DNA of 64,000 nt from an uncultured Oceanobacter sp. (GTDB taxonomy: Bacteria > Pseudomonadota > Gammaproteobacteria > Pseudomonadales > Oceanobacteraceae), in contig CAJXTI010000001.1 of NCBI GenBank assembly GCA_913061185.1, positions 1-64,000 of the forward strand, written 5' to 3'. Below, one piece after another: positions 38,851 through 47,460 of the stretch. Position numbers and translations under genes: made by a program. The notes beneath the pieces were generated by a model. That model worked only from the letters and a program-made list of their open reading frames with translations. It was not told the DNA's origin and ran no database searches. Numbering within the stretch: the stretch's first letter is position 1; each line of letters begins with the position of its first letter.

Positions 38851-41800
38851 TGCTCCAGCTCCCTCCAGTAGGCCTGTTCTACGGGGTCATCCCCACCGGT
38901 TACTTCAACCGTTGTTGTGCCATTAACGATCGTGGGTGATGAAATTATCGAACCGCCACCGTCACTATCATTGCCACTGCCACTATCATCGTCACTGCCA
39001 CTACTATCGGTTGTGTCGCAATTACTGCTGCAGTCCGTTAAGTCTGTGTCATCAGTACCATCAGTGCCATCAAGTAAATCAGCAGGACAAACCCCGCTAT
39101 CAACAAGGTGCGTCAGGTAATCAAAATCCGTAATCGATTGGCAGTATTCGGTCTGATCATCGGTTGAATTATCGCCATTGCTATTGCCATCGCCATCCAC
39201 CTCTTTTTCCTGGTACACCACCACTGGAGTGTCCTGGATACCAGGGAAGTTGGACTCAATCGCTTCCTTGTACAGCGAAGCAGCCCCTGCGCTGTAATGC
39301 AATGACAGAATATACAGGGTGCTCTTTCCGGTATCCGGCTCGCAACCTGAGCGGTAGGACGAATCCGATGGCTGATAACTGTTGATATAGCTGTAGTAGT
39401 TTAAAGTGATGGCATTCGACAGCACTTTTTCACCACTGCCGGATAAATCGAGGTATACACCATTTTTTAATTTGTCGGTGTCGGCAGTGGCAAGTTTGTT
39501 GTACTCCACCAGATCATCCAGCGTAACACTGGTATAGGTCTCGGGCGCGGTATCAACATTAAAGTCGTTGATAATATAAATCCGATCTTGGGTGGCGGTG
39601 TTTAATGGGTGAGCACGATAACCGGAGCCAATCACCAGTTGGTAACGACCGGCGGAGTAGCTAGCCCCGGTGGTTTTGTCCAAAAAGGTATCGCGGGAGG
39701 AATAGGTCAGATCCGGGGTAGAAAAAAACCGCACGTTGTTGGCTTCGGTCTCGTCCTTGCCCAAGTCTGCTATCAACCCACCTGTGGCAAAGGTGGCGGG
39801 ACTATTGGATAAATCATCTTCCTGAGCCAGGTCGAGGCGCCAGATACGACCTCCCAGATCGGCGGCATACAAGGTGTCCACATCGCCATCACCGTCGTTA
39901 TCGGCAGGTACAAGGTCGCCGACAATACCGCTGGTCATCTCGCTGAGCTTCAGGTTGCCACTGGAGCTGGATGCTTTCCAGAGCAGCTTGCCGGTTGCCG
40001 GTTCCACCATATAAATCGCATTCCCCATGCTGTGAGTCGTGCGTTTGGCATTGTCGTCTTCGGTTGCGTCATAGCCACCGGCAAACATCAGGACATCGGT
40101 TTGTTTGCCTTTCCACAGTACGGTAACCGGCAGCATTTTGGACCAGGTTTGTCCCAGTTCTGCAAAATCGCCACTACCACCCTTGATGGTCCAGGCCAGC
40201 TTTGGAGCATCCAGATCGCTGACGTCGAGAGCATAGTAATTCCGTCCGCCGCGGCGCATCCCGGTATACAGATAGGCTTTTTCACCCGAGTCGATAATAT
40301 TATTGCCATTAGTATCAATGTGATATTTGGAAATATAGCCATCCAGTCCGTAGCTGCGCTCTGCACTCTTGCTGAAGTAGGCATAGGCGCTGTCAAACAG
40401 ATCAGAAGGGATAAAGGCAAAATATTCCTTGGGGTTATCTTCATCGGTATTAAATGCATGCAGGTAACCGGAGTTGGTACCGACAAACAGGGCGGTTTTG
40501 GTCGTGCTGCCGGAGCTATACGAGAGCAGTACCGGGCGACTGTGCAGGGCATCTTCCATTTCTCGTCGAGGAGCGCTGGTACTGGCAGAGCTGGGGTCGT
40601 AGCCAGCCAGCCAGCGTATAAAATCAGCCTTGTCATCAGCTGGTACCGTGGCAGGCAGGTTGCTGAGCAGTGTCGTATTGCTACTGGTAATCCGATTCGC
40701 CGCGCTGCTGATGGTGCTACCGGAGATATCGGTCATGATTTTGCGGTTGGCCGGGTCAGACAATCGACGGGCTATGCCACCCTTGTTGACGGTTTCGCCA
40801 TCGGGTGCATCTTCGTCGAGCGTCCAGTAGCTACGGGCATTATCGGCAAAATAGCCGGTTGTCGAATCGACAGCCAGGTCGCCATCGGCATCCATAATAT
40901 CGCCACTGGTATCCAGTCGGTAACGTTTGATATTACCTTTCCAATTGGCTGCTGTTGATGGACTGAAGACGGAATAATACAGTTGATCGAGGTGCTCAAG
41001 GTTGTTGTAGGCATTAACGGCAACCGCAGGTGCGGCAAATGTGCCGGAGGTTTTGGAAATATTCTCAAAAATCTTGGTCAGTGCCAGGCGTAACGACGCA
41101 GAATCGGAGCCGTTACCGGACACGCCGCCGCCATACGATGCCATATCATCGAGACGTTCCTGGGTGCTGCCACCAACAAAACCACCAATTGTGTGTACAT
41201 AAATTGCCTGCCTGCCTTCGAAGGCATCACTATTGTCGGCGTTATAAAGGTAGTAGGAGATTTCTTCGGCGCAGCCACCATTACCGCTGCAATTAGCGCT
41301 GAAGTCACTGTCATTGGGGAAATCGGCGCTGGGCAGTTCTTTTAACAATGATTGCACTTTTGAATTGATATCCGTATCACTGTTGGGTTCTCCATCAGTG
41401 AAAATAACCACATGGTTTGTTTGGCATTCTTCGGTGATAGGGGAAACATAGTTGCCATGACCATCGTGGGTATCATCAAGATTCAAATATTCGGTACACA
41501 CCAGTACCGTTTCAGTCTCTGGGTCTGGGTCGTCACCAGGGTCATCGCCTGAGTCGTCAACAATGGATGAGGCGGTATAGGAAATGTAGGTGGCTTTATC
41601 AATACCATAGGTGTATTGAAGTACGTTGGTACGAAACCATTCAGGTATGTCATCCCAGGCGGTATAAAGACCAGTGCTGGTATCAACGACATAGGACCAC
41701 ATCCAGGCATCCATAACCATAAACCAGGCCGGTTCACTGGCTTTGTATTCGGATTTGGTTACGCCATAACTATCAAGCTTTTGTTTGCCGGAGTAGTTTT

Positions 41801-42497
41801 TACGGGCTTTGTTCCAGGATAGCCACTCCAGACTGTTTTTCTTGCTTTTGATGTAATAGTTTTTGACGGCCCAGGCGTCGCCATTCGCCATCATACGGAA
41901 CCACCAGAGATTGGTATCAACGCCGCCGTAGGCTTTGGCGGAAGCATTGGATTGCGCCAGCCCTCTGGTTGATGCTGACTGAGAACTGAAGCTGGAAACG
42001 GGTACTTCCTGCTCTTCCCACACCATACACAAGTCTGAGTTGGCTGTGGTGGTTTTACCGTACTTCATGGCATCGCCGCGCAGATAGGCAGCAGCCTCGT
42101 AAATACTTTCGGTAATGGGTGTGCCGCCGCCGGGCGCGTAGGAGTAGAGGATGTCCTTGACCATGTTACGGACGCCTTCCGCATCAATCGATAACATGGG
42201 GCTGCTCATCCAGGCACCCTGGGAGTTGGAACTGTTAAAACGGAACAGCGATATATTGATATTGGATGTACTGTTGATGACTTCGACAGCGGCTTCTCTT
42301 ACCACGTCAAGGCGTGAGCCGACGTATTTGCCATCTTCGTAGACGTTGCCATTCATGCTGCCGGAGGTATCCATAATAAATACCACGTTGGGAGAGGCGG
42401 CAGTGGTACGCTGAACGTAAATTTCAGTATCGTCGGCCAAGGCGGGAAGATGACTAAACAATCCCAGGGCAATCAGGGTGAACCAGTAGAGTTTCAT
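38847..42497 (-). CDS. pilY1: Type IV pilus tip-associated adhesin PilY1
   Basis: A 1216-aa exported protein. Signal peptide 1-21 (ending LPALA). A von Willebrand A-like domain (about residues 33-480) has the metal-site motif DTSGSMNG and an inserted loop region. A C-terminal beta-propeller (about 650-1080) begins FVGTNSGYLHAFN and carries two calcium-loop-like motifs, DTNGNNIID and DNDGDGDVD, the latter matching the calcium site known in PilY1. The last 80 residues include an Asp/Ser/Gly-rich low-complexity stretch (about 1143-1182). Proposed roles are adhesion, surface sensing and retraction control at the pilus tip. AGGAG lies nine bases before the ATG. Confidence 0.92.
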   Translation of the reverse strand: MKLYWFTLIALGLFSHLPALADDTEIYVQRTTAASPNVVFIMDTSGSMNGNVYEDGKYVGSRLDVVREAAVEVINSTSNINISLFRFNSSNSQGAWMSSPMLSIDAEGVRNMVKDILYSYAPGGGTPITESIYEAAAYLRGDAMKYGKTTTANSDLCMVWEEQEVPVSSFSSQSASTRGLAQSNASAKAYGGVDTNLWWFRMMANGDAWAVKNYYIKSKKNSLEWLSWNKARKNYSGKQKLDSYGVTKSEYKASEPAWFMVMDAWMWSYVVDTSTGLYTAWDDIPEWFRTNVLQYTYGIDKATYISYTASSIVDDSGDDPGDDPDPETETVLVCTEYLNLDDTHDGHGNYVSPITEECQTNHVVIFTDGEPNSDTDINSKVQSLLKELPSADFPNDSDFSANCSGNGGCAEEISYYLYNADNSDAFEGRQAIYVHTIGGFVGGSTQERLDDMASYGGGVSGNGSDSASLRLALTKIFENISKTSGTFAAPAVAVNAYNNLEHLDQLYYSVFSPSTAANWKGNIKRYRLDTSGDIMDADGDLAVDSTTGYFADNARSYWTLDEDAPDGETVNKGGIARRLSDPANRKIMTDISGSTISSAANRITSSNTTLLSNLPATVPADDKADFIRWLAGYDPSSASTSAPRREMEDALHSRPVLLSYSSGSTTKTALFVGTNSGYLHAFNTDEDNPKEYFAFIPSDLFDSAYAYFSKSAERSYGLDGYISKYHIDTNGNNIIDSGEKAYLYTGMRRGGRNYYALDVSDLDAPKLAWTIKGGSGDFAELGQTWSKMLPVTVLWKGKQTDVLMFAGGYDATEDDNAKRTTHSMGNAIYMVEPATGKLLWKASSSSGNLKLSEMTSGIVGDLVPADNDGDGDVDTLYAADLGGRIWRLDLAQEDDLSNSPATFATGGLIADLGKDETEANNVRFFSTPDLTYSSRDTFLDKTTGASYSAGRYQLVIGSGYRAHPLNTATQDRIYIINDFNVDTAPETYTSVTLDDLVEYNKLATADTDKLKNGVYLDLSGSGEKVLSNAITLNYYSYINSYQPSDSSYRSGCEPDTGKSTLYILSLHYSAGAASLYKEAIESNFPGIQDTPVVVYQEKEVDGDGNSNGDNSTDDQTEYCQSITDFDYLTHLVDSGVCPADLLDGTDGTDDTDLTDCSSNCDTTDSSGSDDDSGSGNDSDGGGSIISSPTIVNGTTTVEVTGGDDPVEQAYWRELEQ

Positions 42498-42511
42498 AAT
42501 GGCGCTGCTCC

Positions 42512-42865
42512 TTAATATTCGCTCGACGCATGGCCGCCAAAGTTAATGTAGTCCACCTGGTTCTGCTGCCTGTCGATGCCCAGAAAAATAACGGGTATGT
42601 TTTTGCGCAGGTAGAGCTCTGACGCTCGCTGGAGATCAATCGCTTGTTCATATTCGAACAGCGCGGTTTCACTTTTCATGGTGAATGTTTCGGTCTGGCA
42701 TTCATCACAGGGTTTTACCGTTATTGCGCTACCAGAGAAGGTAATCAGCTCTGCAGGCAGAATGTGGAATTCTGCATGTCTCATCAGGTTTGCAGATTCT
42801 GCTCTGCCAAGCGGACTGATCAGTAAGCCAAGCAGGGAAAACAATATAAGGTGTCTGGTGTTCAT
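42512..42865 (-). CDS. Small secreted protein in the pilY2 role (unknown)
   Basis: A 117-aa protein with signal peptide 1-22 (LILFSLLGLLISPLGRA) and a short beta-rich body. A KPCDECQTETF motif (CxxC at about residues 53-56) could bind metal or form a disulfide. It sits between pilX and pilY1; Pseudomonas has a small secreted PilY2 beside PilY1, and this may be its counterpart, but I cannot recognise the sequence with confidence. GAGG lies upstream of the ATG. It ends 14 bp before pilY1. Confidence 0.75.
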   Translation of the reverse strand: MNTRHLILFSLLGLLISPLGRAESANLMRHAEFHILPAELITFSGSAITVKPCDECQTETFTMKSETALFEYEQAIDLQRASELYLRKNIPVIFLGIDRQQNQVDYINFGGHASSEY

Positions 42866-42885
42866 GATATTGACCTCGAATAGCT

Positions 42886-43476
42886 TTACTGAGCGGAAGC
42901 GCCTTTTCTCTTAATGCCGATTTGCTGCGTCGACGTAATATTGCCGTGTTCGCTGGCGGTTGTTGCAGTCAATACAAAAGGATAAACAGAGCTGGCAGCG
43001 TTGGAAGAACCTTCGTTATCTTTGGGGTTAACGGGAGTCGTGTCGCGCTGTTGTAGCTGTTCTGCAGGATAGGTGATAACCACTTGGGTAGCACCAACAC
43101 TGTTGAGCAAGGCACTGTCCGGCTGCTGCCAGCCAAAGTCCGTGTAGGCATCAATCGTTGCAGAGTTATATTGAATATCCGCATCATCAATACCGGCCGC
43201 TTTTTGTGCTGCAATACTGGCATTTTGTCGTGTAATAAGATCGGTTAACAAGGCACCACTGGAGTTGCCCAAGTTTTTGACTGCACGGGTCAAATGGCTA
43301 TAAGAAGCTGCAAAGGTTTGTTTTTCAACGTTCATATTAGTCACCATGCGGACTTGCGTGGTCGACTGCTGCATGGCCACGGTTGCGCCGACCGTAATCG
43401 CGGTGAGAACTCCCAGGCTGATCAGTAGTGTTGAGCCGCGCTGACGCGATGTGTGCGTGATCAAGTTGGCATACAT
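42886..43476 (-). CDS. pilX: Minor type IV pilin PilX
   Basis: A 196-aa protein with a prepilin-like start: leader ...HTSRQRG, then STLLISLGVLTAITVGAT. Position +5 is Ile, not Glu, which is normal for PilX. The body carries MRMVTN-like VRMVTNMNVEKQTFAAS, the PilX signature after the helix. It is separated from the upstream fimT-like gene by 260 bp that include a tandem repeat and a perfect dyad, so it probably has its own promoter. GAGG lies close to the ATG. Confidence 0.82.
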   Translation of the reverse strand: MYANLITHTSRQRGSTLLISLGVLTAITVGATVAMQQSTTQVRMVTNMNVEKQTFAASYSHLTRAVKNLGNSSGALLTDLITRQNASIAAQKAAGIDDADIQYNSATIDAYTDFGWQQPDSALLNSVGATQVVITYPAEQLQQRDTTPVNPKDNEGSSNAASSVYPFVLTATTASEHGNITSTQQIGIKRKGASAQ

Positions 43477-43501
43477 GAAAAACCTCGGCGGAACGATAGC
43501 T

Positions 43502-43521
43502 GATGATCTAAAGGGATCATC
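43502..43521. promoter_or_regulatory. Perfect dyad upstream of pilX
   Basis: GATGATC-TAAAGG-GATCATC, 7-bp arms with a 6-bp spacer, 25 bases upstream of the pilX start. There is no T-run on the minus strand, so an operator or a leader hairpin is more likely than a terminator. Confidence 0.5.
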
Positions 43522-43650
43522 TATTTAATCCAGCAACCTCGCGCAGCGCTCTGTGCAAGATCAAACAGATTATCCCTGAAGATACCGGTATAGGCTGTCT
43601 GACCCCAGTGGTGCTGGACTAACGGAGTCAGGGAAACGATAAGTGGTTGC

Positions 43651-43704
43651 TGGTTGTGCTGGTTGTGCTGGTTGTGCTGGTTGTGCTGGTTGTGCTGGTT
43701 GTGC
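43651..43704. repeat. 9-bp tandem repeat between fimT and pilX
   Basis: Six perfect copies of TGGTTGTGC on the plus strand (CCAGCACAA when read on the minus strand), with partial copies on both sides (43644-43650, 43705-43708). Being a multiple of three it stays open in all frames; on the minus strand it is in frame with the fimT-like gene past its stop and would read as repeated QHN. Confidence 0.95.
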
Positions 43705-43736
43705 TGGTACGGCCCGGTCAAGCTCAGGAATATCTG

Positions 43737-44291
43737 TCAGGGACACTCCACATCCTGACCGTTGGCGAGTTCCACCTGACCGTTATTGTCGGAATCTTTG
43801 CCCGGACGCAGGCGGCCAATTCTGGAAAGAATAAAAGCGGCACTTTTGTGTTGACCCATCGAGGTGGTGCGACAGTAGCTGAATGAGCCGTTGTAGCCAC
43901 CCGCGAAGCCATTGGCACCAAAGGAAATGGCGCTGCGGTTGTAGCTGCGCAGTACGGTGTTATCTGCGCTTGTGATGCGCTGCACAACGGTATCGTCATC
44001 ATCCAGGGTCTTGTTGCGATTGCGGTCGGCAAACAGGGTCAGTTCGTTATTCCAGTTGCGGCTGCAGTGTTTGCTACTGTCGAGCGGGCACAAGGTGTGC
44101 GGGGTTTGTGTCAGGATGGCACGGCTTCTGGCAGTGGCTATTGCCATGTGAACAAGGGATACGTCCCGGTCTGCGAGTTGCTTCTGGATAATACTGGTAG
44201 TTGCGGGGGTAATGGTAAAGGCAGCGATAGCTAGAATGGCGATAACCAACATCAATTCGGTCAGGGTCGTTCCGTGTGCAAACCGTGTCAT
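43737..44291 (-). CDS. fimT: FimT-like minor pilin (GspH family)
   Basis: A 184-aa prepilin-like protein: short leader MTRFAHG, then TTLTELMLVIAILAIAAFTI (Glu at +5), followed by a GspH domain (SLVHMAIATARSRAILTQTPHTLCPL) ending GRLRPGKDSDNNG. FimT of some bacteria binds DNA for natural uptake; here that is untested. It heads the cluster as in Pseudomonas, where fimT precedes fimU. After its TGA the frame stays open for 71 more codons through the 9-bp repeat, probably by chance. Confidence 0.83.
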   Translation of the reverse strand: MTRFAHGTTLTELMLVIAILAIAAFTITPATTSIIQKQLADRDVSLVHMAIATARSRAILTQTPHTLCPLDSSKHCSRNWNNELTLFADRNRNKTLDDDDTVVQRITSADNTVLRSYNRSAISFGANGFAGGYNGSFSYCRTTSMGQHKSAAFILSRIGRLRPGKDSDNNGQVELANGQDVECP

Positions 44292-44446
44292 AGCCTGTCC
44301 TCCCTGACTGGCGATTCTGATGTTGTTGGTTGGCTATCATTACTGCTGGGGAGGTGGCTGTCACTCGGGCATATGGCTTAGTTTGTCAGGGTTTGCTTTC
44401 AGACAAAATTCTGAGTTCACTTCCGGGTACAGGCTGCTGGCAGGCG

Positions 44447-45811
44447 TTAATCGATATCCAGCTTTTTGCAACGATAACGCAGTGCCCGGAAGCTGATCCC
44501 CAGCTTTTCGGCGGCGGCGGTCTTGTTCCAGCGGGTAGCTTCCAATGCCTGGGTGATGGCACTGCGTTCAATGTTTTCCAGATAGTCTTCCAGATTGCTG
44601 GTTTCGATGGCGGCGGCTGGGTCGATGGCGGGCATCAGTAATCGGGTGGCGGGGTCTTTATCATGCACGGGCAGATTCAGATCGAGCTGGTTAATCTCAT
44701 CGCCTTCCGCCATGGTGACGGCTCGTTGGAGGATGTTTTCCAGTTCCCGGACGTTGCCGGGGTAGTTGTAGTCCATCAGGGCTGCCATGGCATCACGACC
44801 GACGCTGGCTTCCGGCATGCCCCATTCACGGCTGTATTTGCGGATAAAGTGGCCAATCAGGGTGGGAATGTCCTCCTGCCGTTCACGTAGCCGGGGGACG
44901 GCAATCTGGATCACATCAAGGCGGAAAAACAAATCCTGGCGAAAACGTTCTTCTTCTACCATTTTGGCCAGATCCTTGTGGCTGGCGCTGAGAATGCGGA
45001 CGTCGATCGGAGATTCATGCTCGCTGCCGACGGCTCGGGTGGCTTTTTCTTGAATTACCCGTAGTAGTTTGGCCTGCATGTCGAGGGGTAATTCAGCGAC
45101 TTCATCAAGGAACAGGGTGCCGCCTTCCGCTGCTTTGAAAAAGCCGTCTTTGTCGGCACTGGCACCAGTAAAGGAGCCACGTTTATGGCCAAAGAATTCG
45201 CTTTCCATCAGGTCTTTTGGAATGGCGCCACAGTTGACCGGAATAAAGGGATTATCGGCGCGAGAGCTCTGATGGTGGATCAGTCGTGCGACCAGTTCCT
45301 TGCCGGTGCCGGATTCGCCGTGGATAAATACCGGTGCCTGGGTTCGGGCGACTTTCTGGATCTTGTCCTTGAGCGCCATCATGGCGCCAGAACGTCCGAG
45401 CAGGGCATCGCTGGAAGGCAGGGATTCCAGATGTACCGGTACTCGGGTCAGTTGTAATGCCGCTGCAACCAGCTCACGCAAACGGGCAATATCCAGCGGT
45501 TTGGCAACCACGTCAAAAGCACCGGCTTTTAACGCCTCAACCGCCATATCCATGCTGCCATAGGCGGTGATCATGGCGACTGGCATATCAGCATAGCGAG
45601 CATGGCACAGCTGGATAATCTCCAGACCGTTGCCATCCGGCAGTTTCATATCGGTGACGCAAAAGTGGTAAGGCCGCTCGGCGAGCAAGGCTAATGCCTC
45701 ACTGACGTTGGCGGCCTGGTAACACTCCATGTCCATGCGACTCAGGGTCAGGGCGATCAGCTGGCGTATATCCGGCTCGTCGTCGATGATCAGGGCGGAG
45801 TATTTTTTCAT
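44447..45811 (-). CDS. pilR: Sigma54 response regulator PilR
   Basis: A 454-aa regulator that, with PilS, activates the sigma54 promoter of the major pilin in related bacteria (the pilin gene itself is not in this window). Receiver domain with DDE at 10-12 and phospho-acceptor Asp54; AAA+ domain with Walker A GESGTGKE, sigma54 loop GSFTGA and Walker B LFLDEVAELP; Fis-type HTH at the C-terminus (KTAAAEKLGISFRALRYR). I use the ATG at 45811, which overlaps the pilS stop by 4 bp; a longer frame to 45898 is not receiver sequence. Confidence 0.94.
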   Translation of the reverse strand: MKKYSALIIDDEPDIRQLIALTLSRMDMECYQAANVSEALALLAERPYHFCVTDMKLPDGNGLEIIQLCHARYADMPVAMITAYGSMDMAVEALKAGAFDVVAKPLDIARLRELVAAALQLTRVPVHLESLPSSDALLGRSGAMMALKDKIQKVARTQAPVFIHGESGTGKELVARLIHHQSSRADNPFIPVNCGAIPKDLMESEFFGHKRGSFTGASADKDGFFKAAEGGTLFLDEVAELPLDMQAKLLRVIQEKATRAVGSEHESPIDVRILSASHKDLAKMVEEERFRQDLFFRLDVIQIAVPRLRERQEDIPTLIGHFIRKYSREWGMPEASVGRDAMAALMDYNYPGNVRELENILQRAVTMAEGDEINQLDLNLPVHDKDPATRLLMPAIDPAAAIETSNLEDYLENIERSAITQALEATRWNKTAAAEKLGISFRALRYRCKKLDID

Positions 45812-47346
45812 AGGATAATGTCCGTTCTTAATGTCAGGCGGAAACAGGAACCCGACCGGGTGCGATGATACTGGATGTTGGCCTGGTTGGCTTCGCACAA
45901 CTCGCGACAGAGGTAGAGTCCCAGCCCGGTGCCATTGTGTTCCGTGGTAAAAAAAGGTTCGAACAGCTGTTCGATTTGTTCATCGGCAATCCCCGTGCCG
46001 TTATCCAGCACATCAAGTAGAAGCCGGTTATGTTCCTGGGCTTGTGCTGAGAGAACCAGGCGGGCGTTGTCAGGTTGTTGCCTGATTGCATAACGCAGGC
46101 CATTGGCGCACAGATTGTGCAATATTTGCTGCAAGTGGTCAGGGTCAAACGCCACTTGCTGGTGTTCATGACAGCGAATCACCAGCTGGAACGATTGGCC
46201 TTTTTGCATGGCCATAAACTGTTCACGAAAATGCTCGAGCCAGGGCTTTAGCCGTAATACTTCTATGGCTGGTTGGCGCTTGCGGCTGAGTTGCAGGATG
46301 TCTTCCACCGTACGGTTGATACGCATGCAGTGCTGCTCGATGACCTGGCTGAGATACAGTTCTTCTTCCTTGAGATACGGGGTTTCTGCCAGCAACTGGC
46401 TGGCCTGGCGCAAGGCACTGAGCGGATTACGTATTTCGTGGGCGATACTGGCGGTCAGACGTCCGAGTGAGGCCAGCTTGAGTTGTTGCGCTGTTGCGGC
46501 AATGCGAGACTGGTCTTCCATAAACACCAGATAGTCGCCTGGCATGGAATCCGGCAGCGGCATCTTGCTGACCAACAGGGATTCACCGTATATCTTGAGT
46601 GCGTGTTTGCGGCCTGGCTCCGTCAGAGCGATGAGCAGGGGCTGGGGCAGTGATTCTTCATCACTGATACCAAGCCAGCGTTGCGCCTGCTGGTTAAAAA
46701 ACAGAATACGGTTATCGCGGTCGCAGGCAATAATGCCATTGGGCAAGTCCGCCAGTGCCTGCCAGCTGATCTTGCTGAGGCGGCGTAATCGTAATGACTG
46801 GTCTCTGGCCAGCTCCAGGGCGCTGTTCAGACGTCGGGACAACGCCTGGGTCAGGGCCGCGAGTAAAAAACATAAAAAACCGTAAACACCGGAATTAACC
46901 AGTTCGCCTGCCTGATAGTGTTCTGGCCAGAAATGCTGGATTACCAAAATGGCCAGGGTTGTCCAGGCGGCAACTGCAAACCCGAGCACCCCGGGTGCCA
47001 GCAGGTTGGCGATCACTACACAGATAAGAATCAGACTGGAAAAACCAGTATCAAGCCCGCCGGAGGCAAACATCAGTACCGAGAGAATCGCCGTTTCGAG
47101 AAAGAAATAACTGGTTGCTAGTTGAACATGGGGGCCGAGGCTGGCAATGGCAACAAAGCTGGCCGCGACCATGACATAAAGTACCGTCGCAATCAGACTG
47201 GCATTAGGCGCGTCGTGGCCAATCAGAGCGGTACCACCGGTGGCATGTACCGCCATGATCAGCAAGGCCAGGAGCAGAGAGTAATAGCTGTAAATTTTTA
47301 GCAGGCGCTTGCCGTTGACAACCAGATCGCTCACGTTAGACGACAT
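45808..47346 (-). CDS. pilS: Sensor kinase PilS
   Basis: A membrane histidine kinase of 512 aa. Six hydrophobic helices fill about residues 20-190, as in PilS; then a PAS-like segment (LPNGIIACDRDNRILFFN), HisKA with IAHEIRNPLSALRQASQLL, and HATPase with N-box NLCANGLRYA, G1 DNGTGIAD and G2 NGTGLGLYLC. The ATG at 47346 has AGGA about eight bases upstream; a start seven codons earlier (47367) is possible. It is divergent from nadE. PilS senses pilin levels in the membrane in Pseudomonas. Confidence 0.94.
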   Translation of the reverse strand: MSSNVSDLVVNGKRLLKIYSYYSLLLALLIMAVHATGGTALIGHDAPNASLIATVLYVMVAASFVAIASLGPHVQLATSYFFLETAILSVLMFASGGLDTGFSSLILICVVIANLLAPGVLGFAVAAWTTLAILVIQHFWPEHYQAGELVNSGVYGFLCFLLAALTQALSRRLNSALELARDQSLRLRRLSKISWQALADLPNGIIACDRDNRILFFNQQAQRWLGISDEESLPQPLLIALTEPGRKHALKIYGESLLVSKMPLPDSMPGDYLVFMEDQSRIAATAQQLKLASLGRLTASIAHEIRNPLSALRQASQLLAETPYLKEEELYLSQVIEQHCMRINRTVEDILQLSRKRQPAIEVLRLKPWLEHFREQFMAMQKGQSFQLVIRCHEHQQVAFDPDHLQQILHNLCANGLRYAIRQQPDNARLVLSAQAQEHNRLLLDVLDNGTGIADEQIEQLFEPFFTTEHNGTGLGLYLCRELCEANQANIQYHRTRSGSCFRLTLRTDIIL

Positions 47347-47460
47347 GTTAAATATCCTTTCGGCCACTGGCGTTCACCTGGCCTGGCGCTAATGTATTTG
47401 CCTAACCGGCGGAATTTCCAGACAATACTGCGGAAAAATAGCAGAAGGTAACGCGACAGC

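Noticed and set aside
42040-42095. RGD tripeptide in the VWA part of PilY1, which could suggest integrin binding
   Set aside because: It lies in the VWA-domain insert (LRGDAMKY), not at the position known in Pseudomonas PilY1; a tripeptide alone is weak evidence.
43643-43886. Plus-strand frames reading GCA or LVV repeats through the 9-bp repeat
   Set aside because: They exist only because the repeat unit is a multiple of three; no start signal or folded domain.
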